Shown here piece by piece: positions 26,580-38,269 of a stretch of 64,000 nt of DNA. Below the pieces are notes generated by a model. The model did not search any database. It saw nothing but the letters and a program-made list of their open reading frames with translations, and was not told the origin of the DNA. This DNA is from Axinella damicornis (lineage: Eukaryota; Porifera; Demospongiae; Axinellida; Axinellidae). Made by a program: the position numbers and the translations under genes. The stretch spans positions 2,703,994-2,767,993 of the forward strand of contig OZ007518.1 of NCBI GenBank assembly GCA_963931865.1, in the 5' to 3' direction. Each line of letters starts with the position of its first letter. The stretch's first letter is position 1.

Positions 26580-28071
26580 CCATCTGCAACTATCAGTGCT
26601 GCATCCTCAGCATCAACTGTGAACAAATCAAGACAAGGAAATGGTGACACACACTATAAAGTGCTTGGACGAGTGCTTGCTGCCAGCTTGTGTATGTTTG
26701 TGCTACTCCAGGACGGGTTCTTGGGGGGCATTGCACAAAAAGACAATCATTTGGGACTCACTACAGCCATTGTGTGTGGCCTGATTTGTGGGGTAGCAGT
26801 AAAAGTTGTGGACTTGGCACATGCAGGTGCATGGCCTAAGGATATCCCCAACTAAGGAGATTGTGTGCTATGTGGTAGTACTACTGAACATCTTTGCACT
26901 GTGCACTGTTGTGCCTGGGGGTCAGTCACTCATAGCATACTTCATAGTGTACCATGGGCTCATCAAGGCAAAAGTAGACACTCGAAATTACCTCATCCTG
27001 GCTGTTGGAGTGTACAGCTTGTGGATTTACCTTACGTTGAAGGGATTGATAACTGTTGACTGGTTGTTTGTAGCAGTGACAGCTGTCATTGCTACGTTGT
27101 CGTTCATCCTGAACAACTTAAGTGACACCATTTTAAACCGGTTCAGTATACACATCATCTTTGTTATGGCCAACTTCGTTGCGTTCAACTATGACAGGTT
27201 TGTTGGACCAGCTCTGATAATGGTTGTACAAATCTTTGCACGTACTACCACAATGAGAATTGCCAGAATGCAGACTTGGTACAGCAGATCAAAGCGAGAA
27301 GACCTGGTCGCAAAGAACTACCTCACCATTGATCTGTTCACTGGCCTTGGGTGCATTCAGTGGGTACTGGTGTACACTTTGATGCTGTGGGAAGGAGTGC
27401 GCATTGGCACTGCTCCATGGCCAGTTAACCTCGGGTCATACTATCTCGTGTGGGAGTTCTTGGATAGTTATTTGGATTATTTCAACAAGGGTTCTTACAC
27501 GAGCAAAGAATTCCAACTTCCCAAAAGACTGCTGTACGCACTCTGCTTTGTTCTGGATGTTGGATTGCACATGCTCTTTGTTGTCTACGGACCAGAAATG
27601 TCAACAGATGAGTTTGAACAGGGAATTTCCCAAATGGTACAGAGCAGATTCCTGTATCTTGCAGCAATGATCGCCATGTGGATGGTGGTGTTCACACTTA
27701 GCTCCAGGTTTGGGTTGAGTCGACAGGTCAAGTTCTGTGGGTACGCCGTTCAGTGTATCAATCATACTTGCATGGTGAGACTGCCTGCGTATGCCTCATC
27801 CCCACTCCTGATGACGGCAGCTTGGATTTCCGCATTAGGAAACTTCTGTTATCTACCTAAAATGTGGTCGACTACTTTCCCAAAGCCAAAAATGTTGTTT
27901 TCCATCTTTGCCATTGGACTTGTAGTTGTGAGTGTCCTCAGCAACATCTTCCATCATGAGTTACGTGCAATGCCTGCATCTCAGCATTCTTCCATAGTAG
28001 GCTTGTGGCTAATCATTTCTGTTGCGGTAACATTTGCACATCATTGGTGGAAAGACAGGACTCCCTACTAG
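26580..28071 (+). pseudogene. Multi-pass membrane protein of unknown family, with one frameshift
   Basis: The exon opens at acceptor TTAATTGCAG/CC (26578-26579). No in-frame ATG precedes the first membrane segment, so a 5' exon is needed. The frame runs PSATISAASSAS ... VVDLAHAGAWPKDIPN and meets TAA at 26853-26855. The next frame continues at once with PTKEIVCYVVVLLNIFALC and runs open to TAG at 28069-28071. Removing one base in CCCCAACT restores WPKDIPTKEIV, so the break is a single-nucleotide indel. It may be a real lesion or a sequencing error. About ten hydrophobic segments are visible, including LYALCFVLDVGLHMLFVV, LYLAAMIAMWMVVFTL and LFSIFAIGLVVVSVLSNI. The C-terminus is short and basic (HHWWKDRTPY). 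I do not recognise the family. Confidence 0.75.
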
Positions 28072-29304
28072 CCATTGCATGCCCTCATGTACATTGCTAA
28101 TAATATAATTATATATATGTAGGCATGTACATTAATAATAATAATAATTATTATATCATAGTTAGCAAGAGGCAGCTTATTATATCATAGTCAGCAAGAG
28201 GCAGCGTATTTCATGTATGCATGATTCAAAACAATGTTGTTAAGCATTGTACTCAGCAACTGACTATCACAATGAAAGTTTGCCGTTCTCACTTGCACCT
28301 CCAGTGTCGTTGCTAAAATGCCATATTCCACTGCCGTTCTTCTTTAATTTTCTATTGATGTTCTAGTCCATTTATCAGTCTCCCTGATCGCACACCATCC
28401 CAAGTCAGTCCTTCCATTACAGAAGGATTCTTGATATAAACTTTTACATAACAATAAAGCATGGATACATAAATACGATGGTGTGTGCAGTGCTTGTCAC
28501 AGGATTGAACTGTGGGCTCTTTGTTTTACGGTGGCTGAAGCTAACCTGACCAAACATCCGTGTCAACACTGTCTGCCCACTGAGTGAACGTGGCCTTCTC
28601 AGCAATTCTCGTGTGTAGATCGGGGTGTGCCTGTAGGTGTGGTCTATGCAGGAAATAATGTAATACTCCAAACTAGTAGTAGTACAGGCTTGAACGGGTC
28701 ACCAGACAGTGCATGAGATCACGGAGCAATTTTGACGATGACGGTGCCGTTCTTGTCCCGTATTTACAGGTAGATTTTCCTGTGTGACTTGCGGGATTCC
28801 TGTTTGCTGCATCAGCCATGTAACTAGCAGCTTTGATACTTCTGTTTTGGAACAGAGGCTATAATAGCAGATGCAAGAATATTGATCCCACTAAGAACCT
28901 TAGTCCCTTGTGGATGGATGTCACTGAGCCATTGTAGCTAGATTGGGAAAATTTCGTTTTAAATTGTTTTCATAGTTGTCCTCAATAATTATGTATGATG
29001 ACTTTAAAATCACATAGAGCAACAAAGTGGCTCTTTATTCCCAGGAATACAAGCAAGTATGCAATGCATGCTGATCCTGTATCTGAGAGTGGAGGCAACT
29101 CTGGATCTTCAACACTTCATTAAGCACCAGAGCAGAGCAGAGAGCTTGATACAGATGTCCAACCCGTTATTCAAAGTAAGGCCTGTAATTTGTAGTAACC
29201 ACTGGCTAAGCTATATCTATCTGTGAGCTTGCTACATCATTGATGATAGCTTGTAGTATACTTTCTCATGAGTCAGCTGACAATGGTAGTTATCATCCCA
29301 CTGT

Positions 29305-29415
29305 TAGCCTCATTCCCAGTCCCACGCCCAGCTTTTCGTCACTTGCAGTACGCTAAACCCGCTTTACTGTACTGCAAGCGACGAAAAGCTGGGCGTGGGA
29401 CTGGGAACGAGGCTA
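29305..29415. mobile_element. TAGCCTCG-type foldback MITE, 111 bp
   Basis: TAGCCTCATTCCCAGTCCC ... TTTTCGTCACTTGCAGTACG pairs along its whole length with GTACTGCAAGCGACGAAAAG ... GGGAACGAGGCTA. The flanks no longer show a clear direct repeat. Confidence 0.88.
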
Positions 29416-29649
29416 GTGCTGCTTTGCATGCAGCTAGCTACATCACTAAGATTTTAACGTGTGTTTATGTGTCTGTCTCTCTGTGCGTGATGGAAGTGGG
29501 ATGTTCGTGGGACGGAAGTGGGATGTTTGTGGGGCGGGACTAGACTAGTGACGCACAACCTTCGTACTTCAATTTACTGAACCTTGAACTCTGTGAAAAA
29601 TGTTTGAGAACATTGGGCCTGGGCATGGGCTGGATATTCCAGCTGGGGC

Positions 29650-29800
29650 TACAAGCAGATGCATGCAATCGGGGAGCAGCAGTCGAAGCAGACGCAATCG
29701 GGGAGCAGCAGTTGAAACAGATGCAACCGCGGAGCAGCAGTTGAAGCTGTCGCCATTGGGCCGCAGCAGCCGAAGCAGTTGAAACGGATGCAATCGGGGA
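29650..29800. repeat. Minisatellite related to the 9.5-kb array, inverted
   Basis: Units of GCAATCGGGGAGCAGCAG plus TTGAAACAGAT match the reverse complement of the 29-bp unit at 9545-9835. The array is shorter and more diverged. Confidence 0.8.
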
Positions 29801-30600
29801 GTGCATGGCCATGTCTTGGTTTATCCATGGGTTTATCCATGAATAGCCCTTGATTTGAGGCAGGTAGGCCATTTCTTGGATTTTAGCATTAATTAATGGG
29901 TGTTTAGAAAAGAGTGTAGCTATAGCCTTGAATTCCAGTGTTCAAGGCTAATAGTTCTGCTAGAGTGAGTTACCATTACCCAAGCATCTTAATCACATGC
30001 TCGTTATTGAGTGAGTGTGGTTTAGAGCATGGCTGTGTGCAGTTCTGTGTGAAGTTTTGAGGATGAAAACCAATCAGAACCTTATCTAGGGTATGTTCAA
30101 GTAAATTACAAGCTATAAACTGACCTCCAATGTCTATGGTTGGTAAGAGTTGAACACCCTTCACCTAAATGATGACAAATGACATCATGAGGCTTTCAAC
30201 TTCATGATCTTATACCTCCGGCAGTGTCCTTGGAGGACTAGGTGGATAGGAGGTGGTGGTTGGGCGAAAACACATGCATGGTTAGGTCTCGTCTTCACTC
30301 TTTAGTTGGAGCCATTTCTCTCACTCCTAGCATAACTAGATATACGAAACAGTCCTCTCACTCTACTTTTCATCCTAGGGATAAGTTGGTGACTTGAGTT
30401 AATGAGTGGGTGTGTTTGGAGTGCATTATGGTACACGTCTCTAATATAATATTATAGCTACTGATGCTGAGATTTGGAGTGCTTTTCTGACAAGCGTTTG
30501 CAGTGCTTGTACATGTTGGTAGAAAGCATCTGAATGTTTACCAATGTCAGTACCACCAGGTCTTAGAGAATTGATGGTGAGAGGAGTTTGAGCACTGCAT

Positions 30601-30755
30601 TAGCCTCATTCCCAGGCCTCCTCACCCCAGTGTTTGTCGCTTGCAGTACTAACTGTTAGTACTGCAAGCGTGTCCACCAAGTCCTGACTATTGTGGACAA
30701 AGCTGGACATGACTGAGCGACAAACATGGGGTGAGGAGGCCTGGGAATGAGGCTA
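30601..30755. mobile_element. TAGCCTCG-type foldback MITE, 155 bp
   Basis: TAGCCTCATTCCCAGGCCTC and its complement form long arms containing GTTTGTCGCTTGCAGTAC. The flanks GCACTGCAT and GCACTACGT resemble a decayed 9-bp duplication. Confidence 0.82.
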
Positions 30756-30930
30756 GCACTACGTGATTGAATGTGTAAACTTATTGCAGTGAGCAATTCA
30801 TGTTTCTAGCTAGTTATAGAGACCATTTGCTAACAGTTTATGTGATCCAGGTCTACAAAATTTGGCTGTTTACTAGAAAAACTCAAGTGTTCATTGTTTA
30901 CACTGTCAGTAGCATGCAGCACTCTTTAGT

Positions 30931-32538
30931 CTACTTAGTGCACACTGCACAAGCCAGCTCTCTCCCAGCTGTGTAGGGAGGGCAGGCAACCCCTCCGCAT
31001 GTTGCTTCCACATGGTAGAATAATGCGTTACTCGCATCTCCAACACTTCCAGCTACCGATTCAGGGTTCTGATCGATGCATTCATACATTGTGCGATAGT
31101 GACTGTAGCGACCAGCCATCAGGTAGCCATTGTACTCTTGGGTCCAGGAGGAGGGGCAGGTGGTCCTTGCTGGTATCATGAGCACTGTTTCCCTTGTTGA
31201 GACATAGCACACCGCACATGGGACATTGTGGTTGTGAACTGACGAGAGTGGACCATTTTGATCTGACTCATATTCTGATCCATATATATAGTCACGATGT
31301 GACTGATAGCCAGATGTGTACTGCAAATAGCTTGGATCACTGGGTAGGCAGATGTAGTTAGCTGCCCCTCCCTTGTGGTTATGATGGCTTCCGGCTGCTC
31401 GACCTGCATACACGAGTTGTGTTCCAGCGATGTTTGGGCATGTGGTCCTCCCCCACCGAGTGTACACCACCCCACCAGCAGTGGGACCCGGGGGACCAGC
31501 AGGACCAGTGTCTCCCTTCCCTCCCTGGCGTCCAGCTAGACCTTGGAGTCCTACGGGGCCTGCATTGGGTTGAAACACACTGTTAGCATGACTGTGCATA
31601 ACAAGAGTGAGGACATTATTTTGTATCAAACCATAAAGATGGATCGAATCTTATGGTGCAAGCTCCCATACATATGTAAGTGCTTGCATCTTAGGCCAGA
31701 AAGAACACCAACATGGAAGAGGTGCATGAAAGGTTAGTTCTGTGTATGAAAGTATATACCCTCCCATTACCGATACGAACCCATTGTATCAGTGCCAAAA
31801 CAAAAGATCAAAGAAGGCAGTAGCTAAAGTTAGTCCGTATTAACAATAACAATAATACCATTCCAAACTTTCATGGCTACAGGTCAGGTTGCATGCTGTT
31901 CAGAATGCTACCTTGAGGTCCAGCAGGCCCTTGAGGTCCCTGAACTCCTGAATCTCCCTTCTCCCCTGTCCTGCCAACTGGACCTGTGAGTCCATCACGA
32001 CCATCTCTGCCATTAGCACCATCTTTTCCATTGATGCCATCCTTGCCTTGCTGCAGCACTAGGAAGGGGGGACCACCGTAGGGAGAGGGATCAGTGGTAG
32101 TCTGTGGTGTGGATGCCGTAGTGGACTCAGCATTCCTCTGTGTCCGGATCCGGGTGATAGCACTAGCTGTAGGAAGAAATGTATTATGTTATGACATGCT
32201 AGTGGTTAGTGTACACTCATATTAGCATGCCTGGCAGTCCAAATGATGTAGAAAGTGTAGTGAGTTATGATATGGGTGTAATGACTAATAGAATATCACA
32301 TGCATTGAAGGTACCAATTTCACAAATTTAATACATGATTGTGCATGAATACATCATACCAGCAATAGATCTGAATTGCACAGGAATGATTTGATCACTA
32401 GTAGACAGAAAATGCCACAGCATAATGGTTAGGAGGACTGTTTGTCGTGATCTGCCACAACTCACCATTAGATCCACCAAGAAGCACTGTGGCAACTGCC
32501 AGCAGCAGCAGCAGCAGGCTGATTGAGCTTGGAAACAT
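30931..32538 (-). CDS. Short-chain collagen C4-like (spongin-type) protein, 318 aa
   Basis: Three minus-strand exons join in phase: 32466-32538 (signal peptide MFPSSISLLLLLLAVATVLL), 31912-32166 and 30931-31559. After a Ser/Thr-rich linker the chain enters Gly-X-Y repeats (GKDGINGKDGANGRDGRDG ... GPQGPAG; then GPVGLQGLAGRQGGKG) at residues about 65-135. Both introns are phase 1 and preserve the triplet register. The C-terminal domain of about 180 residues (VYTRWGRTTCPNIAGTQLVY ... GGAANYICLP ... CAVCYV ... VEATCGG ... CAVCTK) is cysteine-rich and matches what I know of sponge and cnidarian short-chain collagen C4 non-collagenous domains. It should be secreted into the extracellular matrix or spongin skeleton. 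The stop is TAG or TAA at the left end, and the frame is intact. The second and third copies lie upstream in the same orientation. Confidence 0.88.
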
Positions 32539-34302
32539 TGCTGCAAACCACTTGGACCTGCATACAAATCCTAAACATCTCGAGGAGCTACTCTTATATC
32601 CCATAAGCAAGTTTGTGGGTGTTTCATAACATTCAAGACATCTCAGTACTGTTGATAATCTTTGTCAAATACAACTGGAGCAAATCAACATGTTTCACCC
32701 ACTAGTTACACAGTGAAAATGTTTTAGCTGCATTTGTGGTAGGATCCCAAGATATGCCCATGCACCCTTGATACGCCCACTAGTTGATGATTTAAAGGAA
32801 CATATGGCACCCTTAGCAGTATTATACATATGCCACCCTTAGCAGTATTATGTCTACAACATTCTGTTTCTGTAAATGGTGATCTTGTTTTGACAATATT
32901 CCCCGTGCCCACAGCGTGCATGATTGACCAGCTAGCACCTGAATGGCCTCCCTAGTAGTGTGACAGTGGTGAGTTGTGTGACTGGTGACTGACTTAAACA
33001 TGACAGTGGTGACTATTTAGTGTGGAATAGACGTGCAGCTGTCACCCTCTAATAAGGATACACTTGGGCCTCTAATGTGAAAGTGGTAACTAGTATGACT
33101 AGTGTATGGACAGTGGTAACTTGTTGAGGGTGGGTTGTATTGGGCGTTGTTTACAGAGATGTTTCCAGAAAAACAAGAACAGAAGTCTGATTGCGTGAGG
33201 CCAATCAATAGCCTTCTGCTGGTCTCAAGGAGTTTCATGATCTGATATTCATTCATCTTGAGTATGTACACCTCTTAATGCTGTTGATTTAAAACTATGC
33301 TGCGTGCATCACCCTCCTCCAACTGCCCCACACCAGTAGTGAGTTGCTTCAACAAACCTTGGACTGAACAATTTTAGCCTCATTCCCGCAGGCCCTGCTC
33401 AGTTTTTTGTACAGAAACACGGGAGAGGGCCTGGTATCTTTCCTTTGTAGCGATCAAAGTTCACAAAGAAGCTTGAAGTTTTTCTTCAGCCCCATAATCT
33501 AAATGGTAGGAATCTGTCAAAGCCATTAATTTCCCGAAAGATTTCGCCGGTCACACGTCGCTCACCTTCCGTGCCCCATATTTTCTAGACAGCTCTCAGG
33601 GTAACTACATGACCAACAATCTGTTCTCTCTTCACGATCACAGCAAAACTGTCATGGTCGCTTCCCTCCTCGAGCGCTAGACGAGCACTTCGATATGAAA
33701 TACTACACATACCGTATTTCCACAATCAAAATTAATGCCACTCTTGATTAGAGGCTACCATCGAATAATAGCTGGACCTCCAGAAGAGCTGAATGAAATA
33801 AACGCCTCCCATGTTTGGTAGCTGCGGCTAGCTAGTATTGAATAGCACGTGAGCAACCTTGTTTGGATGGCGGGTGATCTTCCAATTTCGTATATAAGTC
33901 AGGACTGACTCACTTCCTGAGACTATAAGGGGTGTCTAGGAGTTGAGTTTATAACTGTGCAAAGTGCAGAAACGTTTTCCACAATCAACATCAGGAAGGA
34001 CTCTCATGGCAACTTCACACTCCACTGCATTGCTACTGCTTTCCACTTCCATGTCGTGTGGTGATTGCACAATCAGCATGCATGTATTATAGTGAACTGA
34101 AGGGTGGGGCTACAGCCCCCTGTGGCCCCCACCCCCTGGATTCACCCCAGATAATACTGTCTCTGTTTTTCGTCATACGTACACACTGTCATGCAGTAAT
34201 ATATCAACCATACTGACACTAGCTGTACAAAATTGGTTATTACAAAGTAGAAAACCCATTGTTCATTGTTTACACAGTCAGTATCATGCAGCACTCTTTA
34301 GT
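32539..34302. other. Intergenic between collagen copies
   Basis: No gene is seen. A one-sided TAGCCTCATTCCCGCAGGCC element begins at about 33376. The promoter of the first collagen gene should lie at the left of this stretch and the 3' flank of the second at its right. Confidence 0.5.
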
Positions 34303-35556
34303 TTACTTAGTGCACACTGCACAAGCCAGTTCTCTCCCACCTGTGTAGGGAGGGCAGGCAATCCCTCCGCATGTTGCTTCCACATGGTAGAATAATGCCT
34401 CACTCACTCCTCCAACACTTCCAGCTACCGATTCAGGGCTTTGATCGACGCATTCATACATTGAGCGGTAGTGGTCGCGGTGTGCAGCCATCAGGTAGCC
34501 ATTGTACTCTCGGGTCCAGAAGGAGGGGCAGGTGGTCCTTGCTGGTATATATCATGAGCACTGTTTCCCTTGTTGAGACATAGCACACCGCACATGGGAC
34601 ATTGTGGTTGTGAACCGACAAGAGTGGACCATTCTCACTTGTCTCATATTCTACCCCATATATATAGTCACGATCTGACTGGTGGCCAGATCTATACTGT
34701 AAATAGCTTGGATTGTTAGGAAGGCAGATGTAGTTAGCTGCCCCTCCCTGGTGAACATAATGGCTTCCGGCAGCTCTACCTGCATACACAAGTTGTGTTC
34801 CAGTGATGTTTGGACATATGGTCCTCCCCCACCTTGTGTACACCACCCCACCACCAGTGGAACCCGGGGGACCAGTAGGACCAGTGTCTCCCTTCCCTCC
34901 CTGGTGTCCAGCTTGACCTCGGAGTCCTACGGGGCCTGCATTGGATTAAAATGCTATGTCATTGGCATGAATGTGCGTGCATAACAAGAGTAGCGCTAAG
35001 GACCTGGTAGGTAATCGGCAAGATGATATGTAATTAAGTAAGTGACTGTTACCTTGAGGTCCAGCTTGTCCTTGAGGACCCTGAACTCCTGAATCTCCCT
35101 TTTCCCCTCTCCCGCCAACTGGACCTGTGAGTCCATCACGACCATCTCTGCCATTAGCACCATCTTTTCCATCTCTTCCATCGATGCCATCCTTGCCTTG
35201 CTGCAGCACTAGGAAGGGAGGACCACCGTAGGGAGAGGGATCAGTGGTAGTCTGTGTTGTAGGTGCTGTAGTGGACTCAGCGTTCCTCTTAGTGCGGGTG
35301 ATAGCAATGGCTGTAGACAAGAAAAGCACTACATTAATTCCTGTGGAGTTGTAGTCCAATAAGTGCCATTGAAAGTGATATATACCTGTTCTCACTGTAT
35401 GAAGTTATCTCCTTTTGTAAATTGAACAGGAAGTACACAAAGGCAGTTCAAAGTGTAATCATCACAGTCTGACTGATACAACTCACCTTTAGATCCACCA
35501 AGAAGCTGTGTGGCAACTGCCAGCACCAGTAGTAGGCTGATCGGGCTTGGAAACAT
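34303..35556 (-). pseudogene. Short-chain collagen C4-like copy 2, frameshifted
   Basis: Exons 35487-35556 (MFPSPISLLLVLAVATQLL), 35053-35310 and 34303-34935 have the same structure and phases as the neighbour gene. Near 34545-34556 the minus strand reads ATGATATATACCAGC where the intact copy reads ATGATACCAGC. The extra 4 bases, one added pair of TA steps, shift the frame and give a run ending ...PRPLPLNV. After the shift the old frame is still clean (MAAHRDHYRSMYECVDQ ... CAVCTK), so the event looks recent. Without correction the product keeps the Gly-X-Y region but loses roughly the last 80 residues. Confidence 0.85.
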
Positions 35557-36110
35557 TGCTGCAAATCTCTTGGATGTATGCATATTACATCCGGAGGAAC
35601 CTCTTTTGTACCTGACGGAGCTGGAGTACAGAGTTTAGTGGGTGTGTTTGATAACATTTTATCTGCAACATCTTGGTGCCTTACCTGGCCACATGTAGGT
35701 GATAGGATCTGTAGGCCTACTTGGCTACAGATGGGCTGTGTCTCATTTCTCCGGCTGCAAATTGCCTTCCCAATTTGTTGCCATTATAATATTATCGTTT
35801 TTGACAGGCAATGCCACTGTTGAGCTGAATGCATGTAAAAGATGCAGTTCATATGTGTGTGTTGGCATACACACAATCACGCTGGATGTACTACCGGTAC
35901 TTACATAGACCAAATAGTGCTGAATTCATCTCCATGTCATTGTAGTTGACTCTTCGTGCAGTGTTAGAAGTAATGTTACCGTGTGCACTGTGAATAGGTA
36001 GACACAAAATGGCTCGGATTGAGCCTGGGAATGAGGGTACCTCCACAGCCTATACTGTTGTGCATGTCACATTCATAACTTAAATGCTGCTGGTCTTTGT
36101 AGTCAACTTC

Positions 36111-36198
36111 TAGCCTTGTCCCCAGGTCTCCACCCAGATTTTATCTCGCAGCCACCGCTGCAACATAAAATCTGGGTGGAGGCCTGGGAATGAGGCTA
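36111..36198. mobile_element. TAGCCTCG-type foldback MITE with 9-bp target duplication
   Basis: The arms TAGCCTTGTCCCCAGGTCTC ... and ... GGAGGCCTGGGAATGAGGCTA enclose a short loop (88 bp in all). A perfect direct repeat, GTCAACTTC, flanks it (36102-36110, 36199-36207). Confidence 0.92.
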
Positions 36199-37668
36199 GT
36201 CAACTTCATCACCCTAGTCAGTTTATGGAGGTGTGTTAAAGCATTCCCAAACACCTGGATGTGTAGATAGTCTTTGGAATAGATTATGTGCTTGTAACAA
36301 CATGGCTAACTACACAGTTCTGGAGTAGCCTCCACCCCCTCCAGCTTTTCATAACCTGCATTACGTTTGTTCTCCATAGCTACAGCAAGTGACGAAAAGC
36401 AAGTCATAGGGCCGGGGATTGATCTGAAATCTGAGGCTAGCAAGGAAGTGTGAGGTCCGGTGACTACCGGTAGCTACGTATAGCTAGGACCATCACAGTT
36501 TGGTCTATACCAGTTGAAATATACTTGAAGGATGCTATGTGTGGCGTGTCTGGCATGTGTAACTTCCCATTCACAGCTTAATGTTTCTTACCACGTAACG
36601 TTGGTACTCGACAGTGAGTGCGGCCAGTTGTCTTCAGTAGCTACAGCTGCTTAGTTGTGTAGGTACTGGGCTCGCCCCTGAATTCACATACCTGTTGGCA
36701 ATTCCATCAGACTACGTACTAGGTACAACAACGAGATGCAGTAAAAGGATATAAATCATGACCAGCTATCACTTGCTGCCTACACGCATCTCTGACAGGA
36801 CATGTGATTGTTATGACAAGCTATCATCAAACCAGAATAATTTGTGGTGTCTCACACACGATAGAGTGCAGTTAATTTAGCTATCTGTTGTGCAACCTGA
36901 CACATGACTGGTTACTATAGTGACCGACACACAGCAACTATGTATGTGAGCCTATTTCCTTGTAGTGCACAAAACATTTTGGCGTGGAGACAAAAATGAT
37001 GCAATGACAATGATTTTGACATACTGCAGTAGTTGTGCGATATAGGCACATGCGCCTATAACTCCACAGCAAAAAAATCATGCGCCTATAAGCAAGATGC
37101 GCTTAAAATCGGATGACATTCCTCGAATAGGAAGTGCATGCACATCAATTCGAATTGTAGCTTTTTCCGCTCGGTAGGATCAAAAATGGTAGTTTCTTGA
37201 AGAATTCTTCAGTGCTTAACAAAGAGTAGCTGAGATGAGAGTCAAACCTGTACCTAACAGCGAATGCATGTGCACCTATAAGAGAGCTGCACCGACTACG
37301 GTATTGACAGTAGTATCAGATATCCAATTATTACACCGGATATCAACATGATGGACAAATGCTACTGATCTGTTAGCAGTCTCTCCCTGCGTAAGGTGAT
37401 GGGAAACTGTTGTCCAACTGGTCGATTGTTAGGAGTGCATAAAGGATCCTGATTAGCTGACTAGTGGCCTGTTTGAACTATGATGTTAGAAGCTGCAGCG
37501 AGCTTAGTCAGAGTGTATCTGCCACCAACCTTACCTTGTAATGAGGTTTCCTATACTGATTTGCTTCTTCTCATGCATCTATGTGTATTCAGCAGACAAT
37601 CATGAATGGAGACAGACCACTTGGTTTATGCCGTAACACATTCAGCTCTACAAAGTTTAGCTGTTTAC

Positions 37669-37814
37669 TAGCCTCGTTCCCAGGCCTACCCCATTTTTTC
37701 TGTTCTTCGGTTTCCGTTGACAATAATACACGAATGTGGAAGGGTGCATCCGTGTATTATTGTCAACGGAAACCGAAGAACAGAAAAAACGGGGTAGGCC
37801 TGGGAACGAGGCTA
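37669..37814. mobile_element. TAGCCTCG-type foldback MITE, 146 bp
   Basis: The termini TAGCCTCGTTCCCAGGCC are perfect, and the arms extend through GTCAACGGAAACCGAAG. The flanks CTGTTTAC (37661-37668) and CTGTTTAG (37815-37822) match at 7 of 8. Confidence 0.9.
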
Positions 37815-37887
37815 CTGTTTAGCTACTACATACAAAATTGAAACCCATTGTTTATACAGTCTGTAACATGTAGCTACTAGCAGTCAT

Positions 37888-38265
37888 TCATATAGTACAC
37901 ACTGCACAAGCCAGTTCTCTTCCACCTGTGTATGGAGGGCAGGCAATCCCTCCATCTCCACATGACGCTTCCACATGGTAGAATAAAGCCTCACTTGCAT
38001 CTCCAACACTTCCAGATACTGATTCAGGATTTTGATCGACACATTCATGCATTGAGCGATAGTGTGCATAGTGTGCAGCCATCAGGTAGCCATTGTACTC
38101 TCGGGTCCAGGAAGAGGGGCAGGTTGTCCTTGCTGGTATCATGAGCACTGTTTCCCTTGTTGAGACATAGCACACTGCACATGGGACATTGTGGTTGTGA
38201 ACCGACGAAAGTGGACCATTCTCACTTGTCTCGTATTCTGCTCCATAATTAAGACTATTATTGTG
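37888..38265 (-). pseudogene. Short-chain collagen C4-like copy 3, 5'-truncated
   Basis: Only the end of the C-terminal domain remains: YGAEYETSENGPLSSVHNHN ... CAVCYVSTRETVLM ... CAVCTI, stop TGA at 37888-37890. Its frame is clean and it has an extra residue pair (CGDGGIACPP versus CGGIACPP). Upstream of about 38262 homology stops and the 150-bp satellite begins, so the Gly-X-Y exons and signal exon are missing. Confidence 0.85.
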
Positions 38266-38269
38266 AGTG

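Larger units (their letters stand above)
28072..30930. other. Intergenic with small repeats, no gene recognised
   Basis: This lies between the plus-strand membrane gene and the convergent collagen gene. It contains an AT microsatellite at 28100-28155, a roughly 28-bp direct duplication (ATATCATAGTTAGCAAGAGG, 28152-28206), two foldbacks and a minisatellite listed separately. The stretch at 30000-30240 resembles 45195-45600 in scattered blocks (CATGAGGCTTTCAACTTCATGA; GGGTATGTTCAAGT), a dispersed repeat. Confidence 0.5.
35557..37887. other. Intergenic between collagen copies 2 and 3
   Basis: No gene is recognised. Two foldbacks are listed separately. At 37030-37090 and 37270 there are scattered GCGCCTATAA-like words, CATGCGCCTATAAGC being the clearest, which may be an old repeat. 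Confidence 0.45.
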
